DNA of 64,000 nt, from assembly GCF_032854445.1 (NCBI RefSeq), contig NC_088300.1, positions 930,001-994,000 of the forward strand, written 5' to 3'. This document shows, piece after piece, positions 12,000-26,500 of the stretch. Numbering within the stretch: the first letter of the stretch is position 1; each line of letters opens with the position of its first letter. The notes under the pieces were generated by a model. It was not told the DNA's origin. It searched no databases and saw only the letters and a list, made by a program, of their open reading frames with translations. The translations under genes were made by a program, and so were the position numbers. The stretch is from Liolophura sinensis (lineage: Eukaryota > Mollusca > Polyplacophora > Chitonida > Chitonidae).

Positions 12000-13855
12000 A
12001 ATTTTCTAAAATTCGAACTTGAATGTTAGTTGCGTTACCTTACTGATGACTTGAATCTACATATCGTGATCATCAGATGTAAACACATACTCCTGAAAGC
12101 CCAACGTCCAACTATATAACAACAACTCCAGTGTCACGTAACAAAAGGCACTTTAATTTTATGTAGATGTGAAGCTCTTAAAGACAACAGGACCGATTTA
12201 CAAAACAACGCTGAATGACAATCGGGTACTCCGAATGACAACGAATGAATGAATCACTGAGCTTAACCACATTAAGTTCACAGCGAACTCTGGGATCAAT
12301 ATATGGTGCTGGGTGGTGGGACAGTGCAGTATTTCTCACCTGTTAGTCACCATGCATTCCTGTTCTCTCAAGACCATGTCGGTTTGGAAGGTGACACTGG
12401 TTGAAAATGGATCTCGCCCCTCTTAGCCGGATCATCATATCTTTGACAACCTTTCTACCACCACACACAGCTATAGAGTCTGTTTCACAAAGCGATCTCG
12501 GGCTTTAGCTTAAACTATAATCCCGTTTAAATGAATCATCTTCAACAGATGCATCAAATAAGCAAAACATTGACAGTAGCTTCTGTCCTGTGCTAGTCCA
12601 GTTTTAATGAAAGTTGAGCATATGGCTTCAAATATTTTGTTTTGTGATTTCAAAGATTTTGGACCATCCCAAAATGGCTATTTGAAACGGCCCCTGGAGT
12701 GCTGACCAAACCATATCCAAGTTTCAGTTTGAAAGCTTGTATTATGGTCTGTAGATATAGGTGGGCATGGTTTGGCACTGGCTTAGCCTCTTCTACACAT
12801 AAAATGCACCTCCAGACCACACGTCAGTATAACATCACGTGATCCTAAATATTCATGAATGTTCATAATAACAGGCATGCAGACATCGGATAAATGTTTT
12901 CTGCAGAACACTACTTTCCAAGATTTACCAGTTCATGAAGAAAAAGGATGCTTTTGTCCACTATACATCATGAATGCTAAATACATAGTACCTGTGTAAG
13001 TACAAGTTAAAAGATCTACCCTTATTACTGCGCGTTTGCATGTATACACAACCATGACGACGACAAGAGAAGAGAAAGAATATAAATTATCACCATTAAC
13101 TCTGCTCTGCTGACAATCTATTATACAAATTTCGTTTCTATTCCTGCACAGCAGAAGTCGGTAAAAGAAAAAAAAAAGAATAGGAAAAAAAAAGTAATGG
13201 TCAACATGCAGCTTTCCAAAATAATATTGGCCAAATTTGCCATTTTCTACGCGAATGGATTAGGAATCTACAGTTAGTCCTCATTCCGTGGGCCAGTTAG
13301 GTGGTTTGGACATGTTCCTTGGTCGAGCATTCACAATGAGTACCAAAATCAACCCAAACAGGACTATAGTAACCCAGTTCACGGGGATCAATATTTGTTG
13401 GAATTCAATATTCGCAGAGATAATGCAACTTGTTTCCAGTACTCCGAGACTTGTTTCGAAAGAGTCAATTTGCCAACTGCGAGCACCATGCCTTAGGCAA
13501 AGGAAAATGCCACCGCCTGAAGAGCTAAAGAAAGAGTGCTAATGAGGTTTCCAAAGGATACTTGGTACAATGTGAAATTACAGAACCTGATTCCACGTGA
13601 CAGCTAATCAGCCCCTTTCACCACAGCAACGTGTCAAACTAGCCTACACTTCCCAGGCTGTTTCGTTTCACGATTCAAGCCTGGGGGCTTCAGCTCACAG
13701 AACAAATGAGATAAAATAGTTTTAAAATGACAAAAATTGAAGCTAAACAGTTACATGAGCAAGGCGATAAGTGCTAACTTCTACAAAACCCACAACCCAT
13801 AAGCAGTTTTTCAGACGGTCGATTTTGGGGGAATACAACATCAAAACTGGTTTTC
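12000..13855. other. Unique sequence, no gene recognised
   Basis: No convincing exon on either strand. The 84-codon frame at 13288-13542 has random-looking composition and no splice support. Confidence 0.4.
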
Positions 13856-13867
13856 GACTTGCTTCGA

Positions 13868-15540
13868 AAGATTCGAATGATTACACGTTAATTTCTGTCC
13901 CTCGTGTCCGACATACCACCTATTCCACTACACAGGATTCGAATGCTTACACGTTCATTTCTGTCCCTCGTGTCCGACATACCACCTATCCCACTACACA
14001 GGATTCGAATGTTTACACGTTCATTTCTGTCCCTCGTGTCCGACATACCACCTATCCCACTACACAGGATTCGAATGCTTACACCTTCATTTCTGTCCCT
14101 CGTGTCCAACATACCACCTATCCCACTACAAAAGATTCGAATGCTTACACGTTCATTTCTGTCCCTCGTGTCCGACATACCACCTATTCCACTACACAGG
14201 ATTCGAATGCTTACACGTTCATTTCTGTCCCTCGTGTCCGACATACCACCTAACCCACTACACAGGATTCGAATGCTTACACGTTCATTTCTGTCCCTCA
14301 TGTCCGACATACCACCTATCCTACTACACAGGATTCGAATGCTTACACGTTCATTTCTGTCCCTCGTGTCCGACATACCACCTATTCCACTACACAGGAT
14401 TCGAATGCTTACACGTTCATTTCTGTCCCTCGTGTCCGACATACCACCTATTCCACTACAAAAGATTCGAATGCTTACACGTTCATTTCTGTCCCTCGTG
14501 TCCGACATACCACCTATTCCACTACACAGGATTCGAATGCTTACACGTTCATTTCTGTCCCTCGTGTCCGACATACCACCTATTCCACTACAAAAGATTC
14601 GAATGCTTACACGTTCATTTCTGTCCCTCATGTCCGACATACCACCTATCCCACTACACAGGATTCGAATGCTTACACGTTCATTTCTGTCCCTCGTGTC
14701 CGACATACCACCTATTCCACTACAAAAGATTCGAATGCTTACACGTTCATTTCTGTCCCTCGTGTCCGACATACCACCTATTCCACTACACAGGATTCGA
14801 ATGCTTACACGTTCATTTCTGTCCCTCGTGTCCGACATACCACCTATTCCACTACAAAAGATTCGAATGCTTACACGTTCATTTCTGTCCCTCATGTCCG
14901 ACATACCACCTATCCCACTACACAGGATTCGAATGCTTACACGTTCATTTCTGTCCCTCGTGTCCGACATACCACCTATCCCTCTACACAGGATTCGAAT
15001 GCTTACACGTTCATTTCTGTCCCTCGTGTCCGACATACCACCTATTCCACTACACAGGATTCGAATGCTTACACGTTCATTTCTGTCCCTCGTGTCCGAC
15101 ATACCACCTATCCCACTACACAGGATTCGAATGCTTACACCTTCATTTCTGTCCCTCGTGTCCAACATACCACCTATCCCACTACAAAAGATTCGAATGC
15201 TTACACGTTCATTTCTGTCCCTCGTGTCCGACATACCACCTATTCCACTACACAGGATTCGAATGCTTACACGTTCATTTCTGTCCCTCGTGTCCGACAT
15301 ACCACCTATCCCACTACACAGGATTCGAATGCTTACACGTTCATTTCTGTCCCTCATGTCCGACATACCACCTATCCCACTACACAGGATTCGAATGCTT
15401 ACACGTTCATTTCTGTCCCTCGTGTCCGACATACCACCTATTCCACTACAAAAGATTCGAATGCTTACACGTTCATTTCTGTCCCTCGTGTCCGACATAC
15501 CACCTATTCCACTACACAGGATTCGAATGCTTACATGTTC
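13868..15540. repeat. Minisatellite, 66-bp unit, open on both strands
   Basis: About 25 highly uniform copies of a unit containing GATTCGAATGCTTACACGTT, CATTTCTGTCCCTCGTGTCC and GACATACCACCTATTCCACT. Because 66 is divisible by three and the unit lacks stops in several frames, the array gives long spurious frames on both strands (565 and 562 codons). Copies alternate between ACACAG and ACAAAA at the unit end, suggesting higher-order units. The flanks carry an imperfect inverted repeat (AACTGGTTTTCGAC near 13846, AATTGGTTTTCAAG inverted near 15553). Confidence 0.95.
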
Positions 15541-15559
15541 ATTCTTGAAAACCAATTGC

Positions 15560-17384
15560 CTGAATAAACAACACAAGCGCGCTGAGTTTTCGTTCTCGTG
15601 ATTGTGGCTGATCAGGCAGTTTCAGATTTGGCAAATAAGATGGATATATTTCTAAAGAAACACTAGTTACCATCTGCTTTGTCTCGCTTTCCTAACACAG
15701 ATGCTACCGTCATTTCTCACTAAAGCCAGGATATACATGTACCTCGTAAACTTACGGCATCCATCAACTGTTCCATATGACATTCGAAAAACATTTCTTA
15801 TGTTTCAAAAATGATTGAGTTTAATGAATCAAAAGAAAGAAAGAAAGAAAAAAAAAAGTCTGAACTTGAAGTTCATGTATACAATGATAACACTGAACAT
15901 ATTTCCTGATTTTATTTCTAGCTGCTAAGTACTTGGAGGACAGAAATGGTGTAAAGGGTTTTGTCCTAACAAAATGGCGCTTTACTCAACTTACACTTGA
16001 AAATTACAAGGTTAAATTGGCCATGTTTGATTTTCCTTCCTCACTGAAACTGGCAGGTAGCTGTAAGTCTTACAGAACAGAGATACATTTAGAAAACCAA
16101 GTCAAGAGCACTCAACGATCGTAATCCCTATCTGGACAATCTGAGATCTCAATTTCATTTAAAACGTTTTTTACAAAAAACTTTAAAAAGACATTTATCT
16201 TGGGTATAAAGGAACTAAACACATTGCTATTGTGTACATCAATACTTCTTTTTGTTTTCTGTGGAAGATAATTGGCTTGACTAAAGTCAGTGTGGTTTCT
16301 GCAGTTCTGTCATGATTCAGTGCAGTTCAGTCATGACTCTGTGCAGTTCTATCATGACTCAGTACAGTTCTGTCATGAGTCAGTACAGTTCTGTCATGAC
16401 TGATGATTCACAAAAGTTTCATACTTCCAGGAAACAAATATCCAAACTAAAACCCTTTAAGCAGCTCGTTAAAAATAGCAAAAACAGTTACACCATTTGT
16501 TACATTTAAAAGACAAATTTAACAATAAGTTAAGAATTCTGGAGAAATGCTAATAGAAAAAATCTTAAAGTTCATCAAATCATTAACAACACCACCATGG
16601 GTACACAAAGAGCCAATATGTGAATATCAGTAACAATCACTGAGCAAGCTGAGGAGTCAGCAATCACCAATACACCTGGCTGAGGAAAACTACACCTAAA
16701 ATTGTACACATCTGTGCTTAAAATTTAGGAAACTACCATTCCTATATTAAACCCTTCAAATTAAACATATTCTGTTTGAATGCTGCCTGAGTCACAGAGC
16801 TATCTAAAATAATAACATTTGTGCATTTATAGAAATAAAAAGTTTTCCATGTTCGGCATTCTACATGTTTATACAGAGCAGTGAGTAACCATCTGCGATC
16901 AAAAACTGGACCCTGTAACCATCCCTGTGCAAAAACTCTCCGGGCACATTTTATACATAATTATTGCTATAATCTTTACAATGCATTTATTTTGCTCACC
17001 CTGCACACTATGAAATAAACATGCATAGAAGCGAGGCACAATGCCAATACATCTTCACGTTTCCAGTGTTCAGGTTTGAGTTCAGCCATTCAAATGTTTA
17101 GTATTTCACTAATAACACTTCCTGAAATAGAAATGACACAAATTCATTAAAAAAACATTGGAGATGAGGATGGGAATTCGCTTATAAAATCTTCACAATA
17201 ATCATTTACAAAATACTGGAGAGAAAACACTAATAACAACTTTCATTTAACTGATTATTTTTATGTTGGTAAGGTCATACTCAATAATTCTTCATTCATG
17301 GGATGGTGGTCAGTTCTCTGGATGAAGGAAACAGGAGTAAAACTGGCAGATCACTGACCTTTGAGAAATTACTTACAAACTTTT
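15560..17384. other. Unique sequence including the inferred kinase 3' UTR
   Basis: A few 21-bp repeats (TCTGTCATGACTCAGTACAG) sit at 16308-16400. The right part is the downstream flank and probable 3' UTR of the minus-strand kinase gene. No other gene is seen. Confidence 0.45.
16986..16991 (-). promoter_or_regulatory. Candidate poly(A) signal of the kinase gene
   Basis: AATAAA on the minus strand, about 395 nt beyond the stop codon at 17385. It is the first canonical hexamer I see downstream. Confidence 0.35.
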
Positions 17385-17582
17385 TCAAGAGTGACATACA
17401 GCTATGCCCACCAAACTAGCTGATGACAAGCGGTCTTCAGTAAACACAAAACTGCGGAAACGGTCACCCAAGCATGGTCTAATGCTTAATGTCACTAACG
17501 CCTCTGGCCCTGGCATCACAAAGTCATAAAAACTAGTCCAAATTTCAAATCTCTTTGATGGACCCCTGGGAGCTGGGGTAGA
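17385..17582 (-). CDS. Kinase exon 13: conserved-looking C-terminus
   Basis: 65 codons plus TGA, beginning STPAPRGPSKRFEIWTSFYD and including GDRFRSFVFTEDRL. Acceptor GATCAG at 17583, phase 0, matching the preceding donor. Aromatic and hydrophobic content is much higher than in the tail before it, so this is probably a small folded or docking segment. Family unknown. Confidence 0.65.
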   Translation of the reverse strand, partial: STPAPRGPSKRFEIWTSFYDFVMPGPEALVTLSIRPCLGDRFRSFVFTEDRLSSASLVGIAVCHS

Positions 17583-20500
17583 CTGATCAGTGTTGAACAC
17601 TAGACTTGTATCATGGCAGTACTTGGGGAGGAACGTGATACATATGGTGTCTAGAAACAAATGTCCCACATGTGTCCCTCACTTGCTGAGCAAGCTCAAT
17701 GTACATCTAATGCTCAATATTGGTGGAGGTCAAGTGATCTTAATGCAAAACCAATTATCTGACCCTACAAGTGGCTCCCAAGAAGATTGGAGGCAAGGGA
17801 TGTAAAACAATCCCCTATCTAATGCTAGGATTAAACTCACTTCACATAAATCAAACAAATGAAACACAAGCAACCATCCCAACCACCTGGCCACCTGTGG
17901 ACCCTCGTCATCTACATGTATTTCTGACAAACATCATTGTCTACAGAGCCTACCTCGTCACTGTCATCTGACAATGGACTACTTGGCCCAGCCTCGTCCC
18001 CCACTGCTGTCTGAATCTGACCTCTGCCATTTTCACCTTCACCTCTGACTGCTGACCTCTGTACGATCTTCAACCTCTGAGCCTCTCTTTGTAGTGAGAC
18101 ACCTAAATATTTAACAGCTGAAGACTTCCCAAGTCTCTGTGAATGCCTTGACAAATCTGTGTCACTCTGACAACCATGGTACTGTGGATCACCTTCAGGC
18201 TTGTGCAATGCAGTTCTCTCTAGGTCAGACCATTCTCTGTGCAAGGTTTGATCATGCTTTCCTGTCTTGGCAGATGTAGATTTGACACTGAAGGTGTCAC
18301 ATGATTGTTTTGCATTCTCAAGTTCACAGGTGCTTCTTTGTGGTTTATCTGGACTTTGAATTACTTCCTGTTTTACACGACTGTTAAATGAGGACGTTCT
18401 CACTTCAGAACTAAATTTCTTCACACAATGGTTAACAGTTGCCTTTTCTGGTGTTAATGTTACCAATTTAGCAGCAATTCTACCAAATTTTTCTGAATGT
18501 TTCTTCTTTCCCCAATAGATGATTCTTGCCTTGGACTTGCTTTTGCAACTAGCTGGCTGTCCATCACTGCATGAGGAGTATGAATTTGAACTACCATTTA
18601 TGACAAGTGCTTGGACAGGTTCAGATTTCAGAGCAACTGAGGAGCATGGCAGTGGTTGTGAGGTAACTGGGGAGAAGCATGGCAGTGGCTGTGAGGTAAC
18701 TGGAGAGGAGCATGGCAGTGGTTGTGAGGTAACTGGAGAGGAGCATGGCAGTGGTTGTGAGGTAACTGGAGAGGACACTGGTCCTGGCTGATTGTATGCT
18801 AGTTGTTTCCTGGTAGTGTTACGAGGATGCTCTAATACCGGCCTCCTGGCAGGCTGTATATTTGTTCCTATCCTTTTGCTGGATTTACCCGTCTCCTTTG
18901 TTCCAATCCTTTTCCTAGATTTACCCGTCTCCTCTGTGAGGAAGGAAGAAGATTGTGTAGGTTCATAAGTATACTTTATAGAAACTTGTTCTTTCGCATA
19001 ACAGGATTTCTTAACTTTTACTTCACATGAAGTCATTTTCCCTGAAGATTCAAATCTTTTCTGCCTCTTAGCGCTTTTAGTAGTTCTGGCCTGGGCTTTG
19101 CGTCCATCAACTTTAACTGGACACTGTCTATCTTTAGCACCAGCTGGACGATCTTGAACTCTGGGACTAGCTTCTCCTGATGTTGAGTCTGATGGACCAT
19201 CCCGAACTCTGGGACTAGCTTCTCCTGATGTCGAGTCTGATGGACCATCCTGAACTCTGGGACTAGCTTCTCCTGATGTCGAGTCTGATGGACCATCCTG
19301 AACTCTGGGACTAGCTTCTCCTGATGTCGAGTCTGATGGACCATCCCGAACTCTGGGATTAGCGTCACCTGATCTTGAGTCTGCTGATTTGGTCGTACTG
19401 ATCTGACAGGCCTGGAACCCTAAAGGTGGAACCTTTGCAACACGACGTTTCTTCCCACCACTGTCTCCACGCCCAGGTAAAGATGTGCCCATATAAAGTA
19501 GGTCCAAGCTGGATGGGTGACCCCTAAGAATGTCTTTATCAATATGTGGCTTGTAGGAATAGGATTTCTTAGAAACTAAGACTGAAGGATAACCACACTT
19601 TTCATCTGAAGGTGCTGAAAAAAGAGATAACCCAAAAATTGTTTAAGGTTTAGACATCAGCACGTACAATATTCAGACAGCAGGTAGATCATCATCTATG
19701 CTAACTGTACACATGACCAAGAAGTTTTACCACACAGTCAAACCACCTGGTCAAATGGGTATAAACAGTTTTACAATTTTCTAAGAACATCAAAGCCAGA
19801 GTGATTTTGGATAAATCAGTTATACATTCCTATTTTCATGCAGATCATTCTAAACAGCCTTGGTGTTGAAAACAATTCAGTCACAAATTACTTTGTGTAA
19901 TTCTGACTCTGTGTAATTCTGACTCTGTGTAATTCTGACTCTGTGTAATTCTAACTTTGTGTAATTCTGACTGTGTAATTCTGACTCTGTGTAATTCTGA
20001 CTGTGTAATTCTGACTCTGTGTAATTCTGATTCTGTGTAATTTTGACTGTGTAATTCTGACTCTGTGTAATTCTAACTTTGTGTAATTCTGACTCTGTGT
20101 AATTCTGACTTTGTGTAATTCTGATTCTGTGTAATTCTGACTCTGTGTAATTCTGACTCTGTGTAATTCTAACTTTGTGTAATTCTGACTGTGTAATTCT
20201 GACTCTGTGTAATTCTGACTGTGTAATTCTGACTCTGTGTAATTCTGATTCTGTGTAATTTTGACTGTGTAATTCTGACTCTGTGTAATTCTGACTCTGT
20301 GATATTCTGACTCTGTGTAATTCTGACTTTGTGTAATTCTAACTTTGTGTAATTCTGACTCTGTGTAATTCTGACTTTGTGTAATTCTGATTCTGTGTAA
20401 TTTTGACTGTGTAATTCTGACTCTGTGACATTCTGACTCTGTGTAATTCTAACTTTGTGTAATTCTGACTCTGTGTAGGCTGTACCGGTGTGGGTAGAGG

Positions 20501-23500
20501 CTGGGATCTGATGTGTGAGTGTGTGATGACTGTACCATTGTGGGTAGAGGCTGGGATCTCATGTGTGAGTACCTGGTGAGACTGTACCATTGTGGGTAGA
20601 GGCTGGGATCAGATGTGGGAGTGTGTGGTTAGGCTGTACCACTGTGGGTACAGGCTGGGATCTGATGTGCGAGTGTGTGGTGAGACTGTACCATTGTGGA
20701 CAGAGGCTGGGATCTCATGTGTGAGTGTGTGGAGAAGTGTACCATTGCGGGTGGAGGCTGGGATTAGATGTGTGAGCGTGTGGAGAGTCTGTACCATTGT
20801 GGGTAGAGGCTGGGATCAGATGTATGAGCATGTGGTGAGACTGTACCATTGTGGGTAGAGGCTGGAATCAGATGTGTGAGTGTGTAGAGAAGTTGTACCA
20901 TTGTGTGTAGAGGCTGGGATCAGATGTGTGAGCATGTGGTGAGACTGTACCATTGTGTGTACAGGCTGGGATCAGATGTGTAAGTGTGTGGAGAAGCTGT
21001 ACCATTGTGGGTAGAGACTGGGATCAGATGTGTGAGCATGTGGTGAGACTGTACCATTGTGGGTAGAGGTTGGGATCAGATGTGTGGGTGTGTGGAGAAG
21101 TTGTACCATTGTGGGTAGAGGCTGGGATCAGATGTGTATGTGGTGAGACTGTACCATTGTGTAGAGGCTGCGATCAGATGTGTGAGTATGTAGTAAAACT
21201 GCACCACTGTGGGTAGAGGCTGGGATCAGATGTGTGAGCATGTGGTGAGACTGTACCATTGTGGGTAGAGGGTGTAATTAGAAGTGTGAGTGTCTGGAGA
21301 AGCTGTACCATTGTGGGCAGAGGGTGTGATCAGATGTGTGAGTGTGTGGTGAGACTGTACCATTGTGGGTAGAGGCTGGGATCAGATGTTTGAGTGTGTG
21401 GTGAGACTGTACCATTATGGATAGACGCTGGAATCAGATGTGTGGGTGTGTGGAGAAGCTGTACCTTTGTGGGTAGAGGTTGGGATCAGATGTGTGAGTG
21501 TGTGGAGAAGCTGTACCATTGTCGGTAGAGACTGGGATCAGATGTGTGAGAGTGTGGAGAAGCTGTACCATTGTGGATAGAGGTTGGGATCAGATGTGTG
21601 AGTGTGTGGTGATTGTACCATCGTGCTTAGAGGCTGGGATCAGTTATGCAAGTCTGTGGAGAAGCTGTACCATTGTGTGTACAGGCTGGGATCAGATGTG
21701 GACGTATGTGGTGAGGCTGTACCATTATGGATAGAGGCTGGGATCAGATGTGTGGGTGTGTGGAGAAGCTGTACCATTGTGTGTAGAGGTTGTGATCAGA
21801 TGTGTGAGCATGTGGAGAAGCTGTACCATTGTGGGTAGAGGTTGTGATCAGATATGTGAGCATGTAGTGAGACTGTACCATTGTGGGTAGAGACTGGGAT
21901 CAGATGTGTGGGTGTGTAGAGAAATGTACCATTGTGGGTACAGGCTGGGATCAGATGTGTGAGCATGTGGAGAAGCTGTACCATTGTGGGTAGAGGTTGG
22001 GATCAGATGTGTGAGCATGTGGAGAAGCTGTACCATTGTGGGTAGAGGCTGGGATCAGATGTGTGAGTGTGTGGTGAGACTGTACCATTATGGATAGAGG
22101 CTGGAATCAGATGTGTGGGTGTGTGGAGAAGCTGTACCATTGTGGATAGAGGTTGGGATCAGATGTGTGAGTGTGTGGAGAAGTTGTACCATTGTGGGTA
22201 GAGACTGGGATCAGATGTGTGAGTGTGTGGAGAAGCTGTACCATTGTGTGTAGAGGTTGTGATCAGATGTGTGAGCATGTGGAGAAGCTGTACCATTGTG
22301 GGTAGAGGCTGGGATCAGATGTGTGAGTGTGTGGAGAAGTGTACCATTGTGGGTAGAGGCTGGGATTAGATGTGTGAGCATGTGGTGAGACTGTACCATT
22401 GTGGGTAGAGGCTGGGATCAGATGTGTGAGCATGTGGAGAAGCTGTACCATTGTGGGTAGAGGTTGGGATCAGATATGTGAGCATGTAGTGAGACTGTAC
22501 CATTGTGGGTAGAGACTGGGATCAGATGTGTGGGTGTGTGGAGAAGTGTACCATTGTGGGTAGAGGCTGGGATTAGATGTGTGAGCATGTGGTGAGACTG
22601 TACCATTGTGGGTAGAGGCTGGGATCTCATGTGTGAGCATGTGGAGAAGCTGTACCATTGTGGGTAGAGGCTGGGATCAGATGTGTGAGCATGTGGTGAG
22701 ACTGTACCATTGTGGGTAGAGGCTGGGATCAGATGTGTGAGTGTGTGGAGAAGCTGTACCATTGTGGGTAGAGACTGGGTTCAGATGTGTGAGCATGTGG
22801 AGAAGCTGTACCATTGTGGGTAGAGACTGGGATCAGATGTGTGGGTGTGTGGAGAAGTGTACCATTGTGGGTAGAGGCTGGGATTAGATGTGTGAGCATG
22901 TGGTGAGACTGTACCATTGTGGGTAGAGGCTGGGATCAGATGTGTGAGCATGTGGAGAAGCTGTACCATTGTGGGTAGAGGCTGGGATCAGATGTGTGAG
23001 CATGTGGTGAGACTGTACCATTGTGGGTAGAGGCTGGGATCAGATGTGTGAGCATGTGGAGAAGCTGTACCATTGTGGGAAGAGGTTGTGATCAGATGTG
23101 TGAGCATGTGGTGAGACTGTACCATTGTGGGTAGAGGCTGGGATCAGGTGTGTGAGTGTGTAGAGAAGCTGTACCATTGTGGGAAGAGGTTGATATCAGG
23201 TAGGCTAGGCTCATTTCCTGGGCCAGGAACGGATGACAAGCAGCTTCGCATGGGGACAAGCGCTCATCTGTAACAGAGTAGCACACAGACATGGATGTAC
23301 AATCACAAACTGGAAAAAACTGGCAAAAAAATAGAGAATAACTTGAATCAGCATCAAAAAGATCACCTTTGTAAGTATGTGCAAAATGCTCATAATCAAA
23401 AAAAAGGATTGTATGTCAACAGGTAATACAACCTTACTAATATTACCACCAATAGCCAGCCGATCATTATAAAAATTTGAAATACAAGCTATTATTTATT

Positions 23501-26500
23501 ATAAGCTTTAGGAGAACAAAGAAATTCACTAGAATCAGCCAGTACACACAAGTCTACACTGGACGGCTGACACTACATACAACATCACCAAGACAGACAC
23601 TACATACATCTATACAACATCACCCAGACAGACACTACATATATCTATGAAATACAACATCACCCAGACAGACACTACAAGCATCTATGAAATACAACAT
23701 CACCCAGACAGACACTACATACATCTATGAAATACAACATCTCCCAGACAGACACTACATACATCTATACATCACCAAGACAGACACTACATACATCTAT
23801 ACAACATCACCCAGACAAACACTACATACATCCATGATATACAACATCACCCAGACAGACACTACATACATCTATGAAATACAACATCTCCCAGACAGAC
23901 ACTACATACATCTTTGACATACATCACCCAGATAGACATTACATACATCGATACATCACCCAGACAGACACTACATACATCTATGATATACAACATCACC
24001 CAGACAGACACTACATACATCTATACAACATCACCCAGACAGACACTACATACATCTATGATATACACCATCACCCAGACAGACACTACATACATCTATA
24101 CAACATCACCCAGACAAACACTACATACATCTATGATATACACCATCACCCAGACAGACACTACATACATCTACACAACATCACCCAGACAGACACTACA
24201 TACATCTATACAACATCACCCAGACAGACACTACATACATCTATGATATACACCATCACCCAGACAGACACTTCATTTACGAACACATACAGTATACACT
24301 GCTGCACACCACCACCACCGACCCAAACTCCACCAATGACTGACGATACATATACAGCACAGCACCACCATCGACCCAAACTCCACCACTGACTGATGAT
24401 ACATATACAGTACTGCACCACAGCCACCACTGACCCAAACTCCACCCCTGACTGATGATACATATACAGTACTGCACCACAGCCACCACCGACCCAAACC
24501 CCACCACTGACTGATGATACATATACAGTACTGCACCACAGCCACCACCGACCCAAACTCCACCACTGACTGATGATACATATACAGTACTGCACCACAG
24601 CCACCACCGACCCAAACCCCACCACTGACTGATGATACATATACAGTACTGCACCACAGCCACCACCGACCCAAACCCCACCACTGACTGATGATACATA
24701 TACAGTACTGCACCACAGCCACCACCGACCCAAACCCCACCACTGACTGATGATACATATACAGTACTGCACCACAGCCACCACCGACCCAAACTCCACC
24801 ACTGACTGATGATACATATACAGTACTGCACCACAGCCACCACCGACCCAAACTCCACCACTGACTAATGATACATATACAGTACTGCACCACAGCCACC
24901 ACCGACCCAAACTCCACCACTGACCAATGATACATATACAGTACTGCACCACAGCCACCACCGACCCAAACCCCACCACTGACTGATGATACATATACAG
25001 TACTGCACCACCACCACCACCCACCCAAACTCCACCACTGACTGATGATACATACACAGTACTGCACCACAGCCACCACTGACTGATGATACATATACAG
25101 TACTGCACAACAGCCACCACTGACCCAAACCCCACCAATGACTGATGATACATATACAGTACTGCAACACAGCCACCACCGACCCAAACTCCACCACTGA
25201 CTGATGATACATATATAGCACTGCACCAACCACCACCACCGACCCAAACTCCACCACTGACTGATGATACATATACAGTACTGCACCACCACCACCACCG
25301 ACCCAAACTCCACCACTGACTGATGATACATACACAGTACTGCACCACCACCACCACCGACCCAAACTCCACCACTGACTGATACATATACAGTACTGCA
25401 CCACCACCACCACCGACCCAAACTCCACCCCTGACTGATGATACATATACAGTACTGCACCACCACCACCACCGACCCAAACTCCACCACTGACTGACGA
25501 TACATATACAGTACTGCACCACAGCCACCACCGACCCAAACTCCACCACTGACTGATGATACATATATAGCACTGCACCACCACCACCACCGACCCAAAC
25601 CCCACCACTGACTGATGATACATATACAGTACTGCACCACCACCACCACCCACCCAAACTCCACCCCTGACTGATGATACATATACAGTGCTGCACCACC
25701 ACCACCACCACCGACCCAAACTCCACCACTGACCGATGATACATATACAGTACTGCACCACAGCCACCACCCACCCAAACCCCACCCCTGACTGATGATA
25801 CATATACAGTACTGCACCACAGCCACCACCGACCCAAACCCCACCACTGACTGATGATACATATACAGTACTGCGCCACCCACACTGAAGCTACACATAA
25901 ATACAATGTAAAATGAAGAAAAGGTTTATTTATTTATTTGATTGGTGTTTTACGCCATCCCAGGAATATTTCACTTAGTAGACGGCGACCAGCATTACGG
26001 TGGGAGGAAACCCGGTAGAAACGAAGAAACTAAAACAAGCCTCCTTACCCGGATCGTAGCGAAGAATCTGAGAGAGGAAACTGGCAAAGGCATAATTGGT
26101 GCACTTTTGTATTTTACCAGTTTTCAAGAGTAATCTCAGGTCATTTGTGGCTGAAAGGCAAAACAACCAAGTGATATCAGTTCATCAGGAAAAAGGGCAG
26201 TGTTTTGAATTCAAAATACATTCTATGAGAACATTCTAAATTTGCTGAATTACACTGTGGTTGAAAATACCATTGAATGGGGTAGCTTTGAGATCAAACC
26301 CTTTCTTCACAAGAGGTAATGAAAGTCCTTCTAGATCATGTGACTTGTCAAAAATGCTAGACAACTTCTGTTGATATTAATTCACCGATTACCCGTCTCA
26401 CCATGTTCTGGAGGCACAAATGACACGTGTTTTCTTCAGAATCTCACTGACCTCACAAACACTCAGCTCCTCACTTTTCTCCAAATTACTTTCAAAAACG

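Noticed and set aside
13288-13542. 84-codon plus-strand frame
   Set aside because: Random-looking composition, no splice or homology support.
13888-15601. Overlapping frames of 562 (minus) and 565 (plus) codons
   Set aside because: Both arise from a 66-bp tandem unit without stops; no splice sites, no domain, and equal openness on both strands.
15918-16124. Plus-strand frame after an acceptor-like TTTCTAG (AAKYLEDRNGVKG)
   Set aside because: No donor, no partner exon and no recognisable motif; it could be a chance match.
24206-25906. Frames of 566, 541 and 312 codons on the minus strand
   Set aside because: A 59-bp repeat without stops, read in three shifted frames; composition is only repeat-derived.
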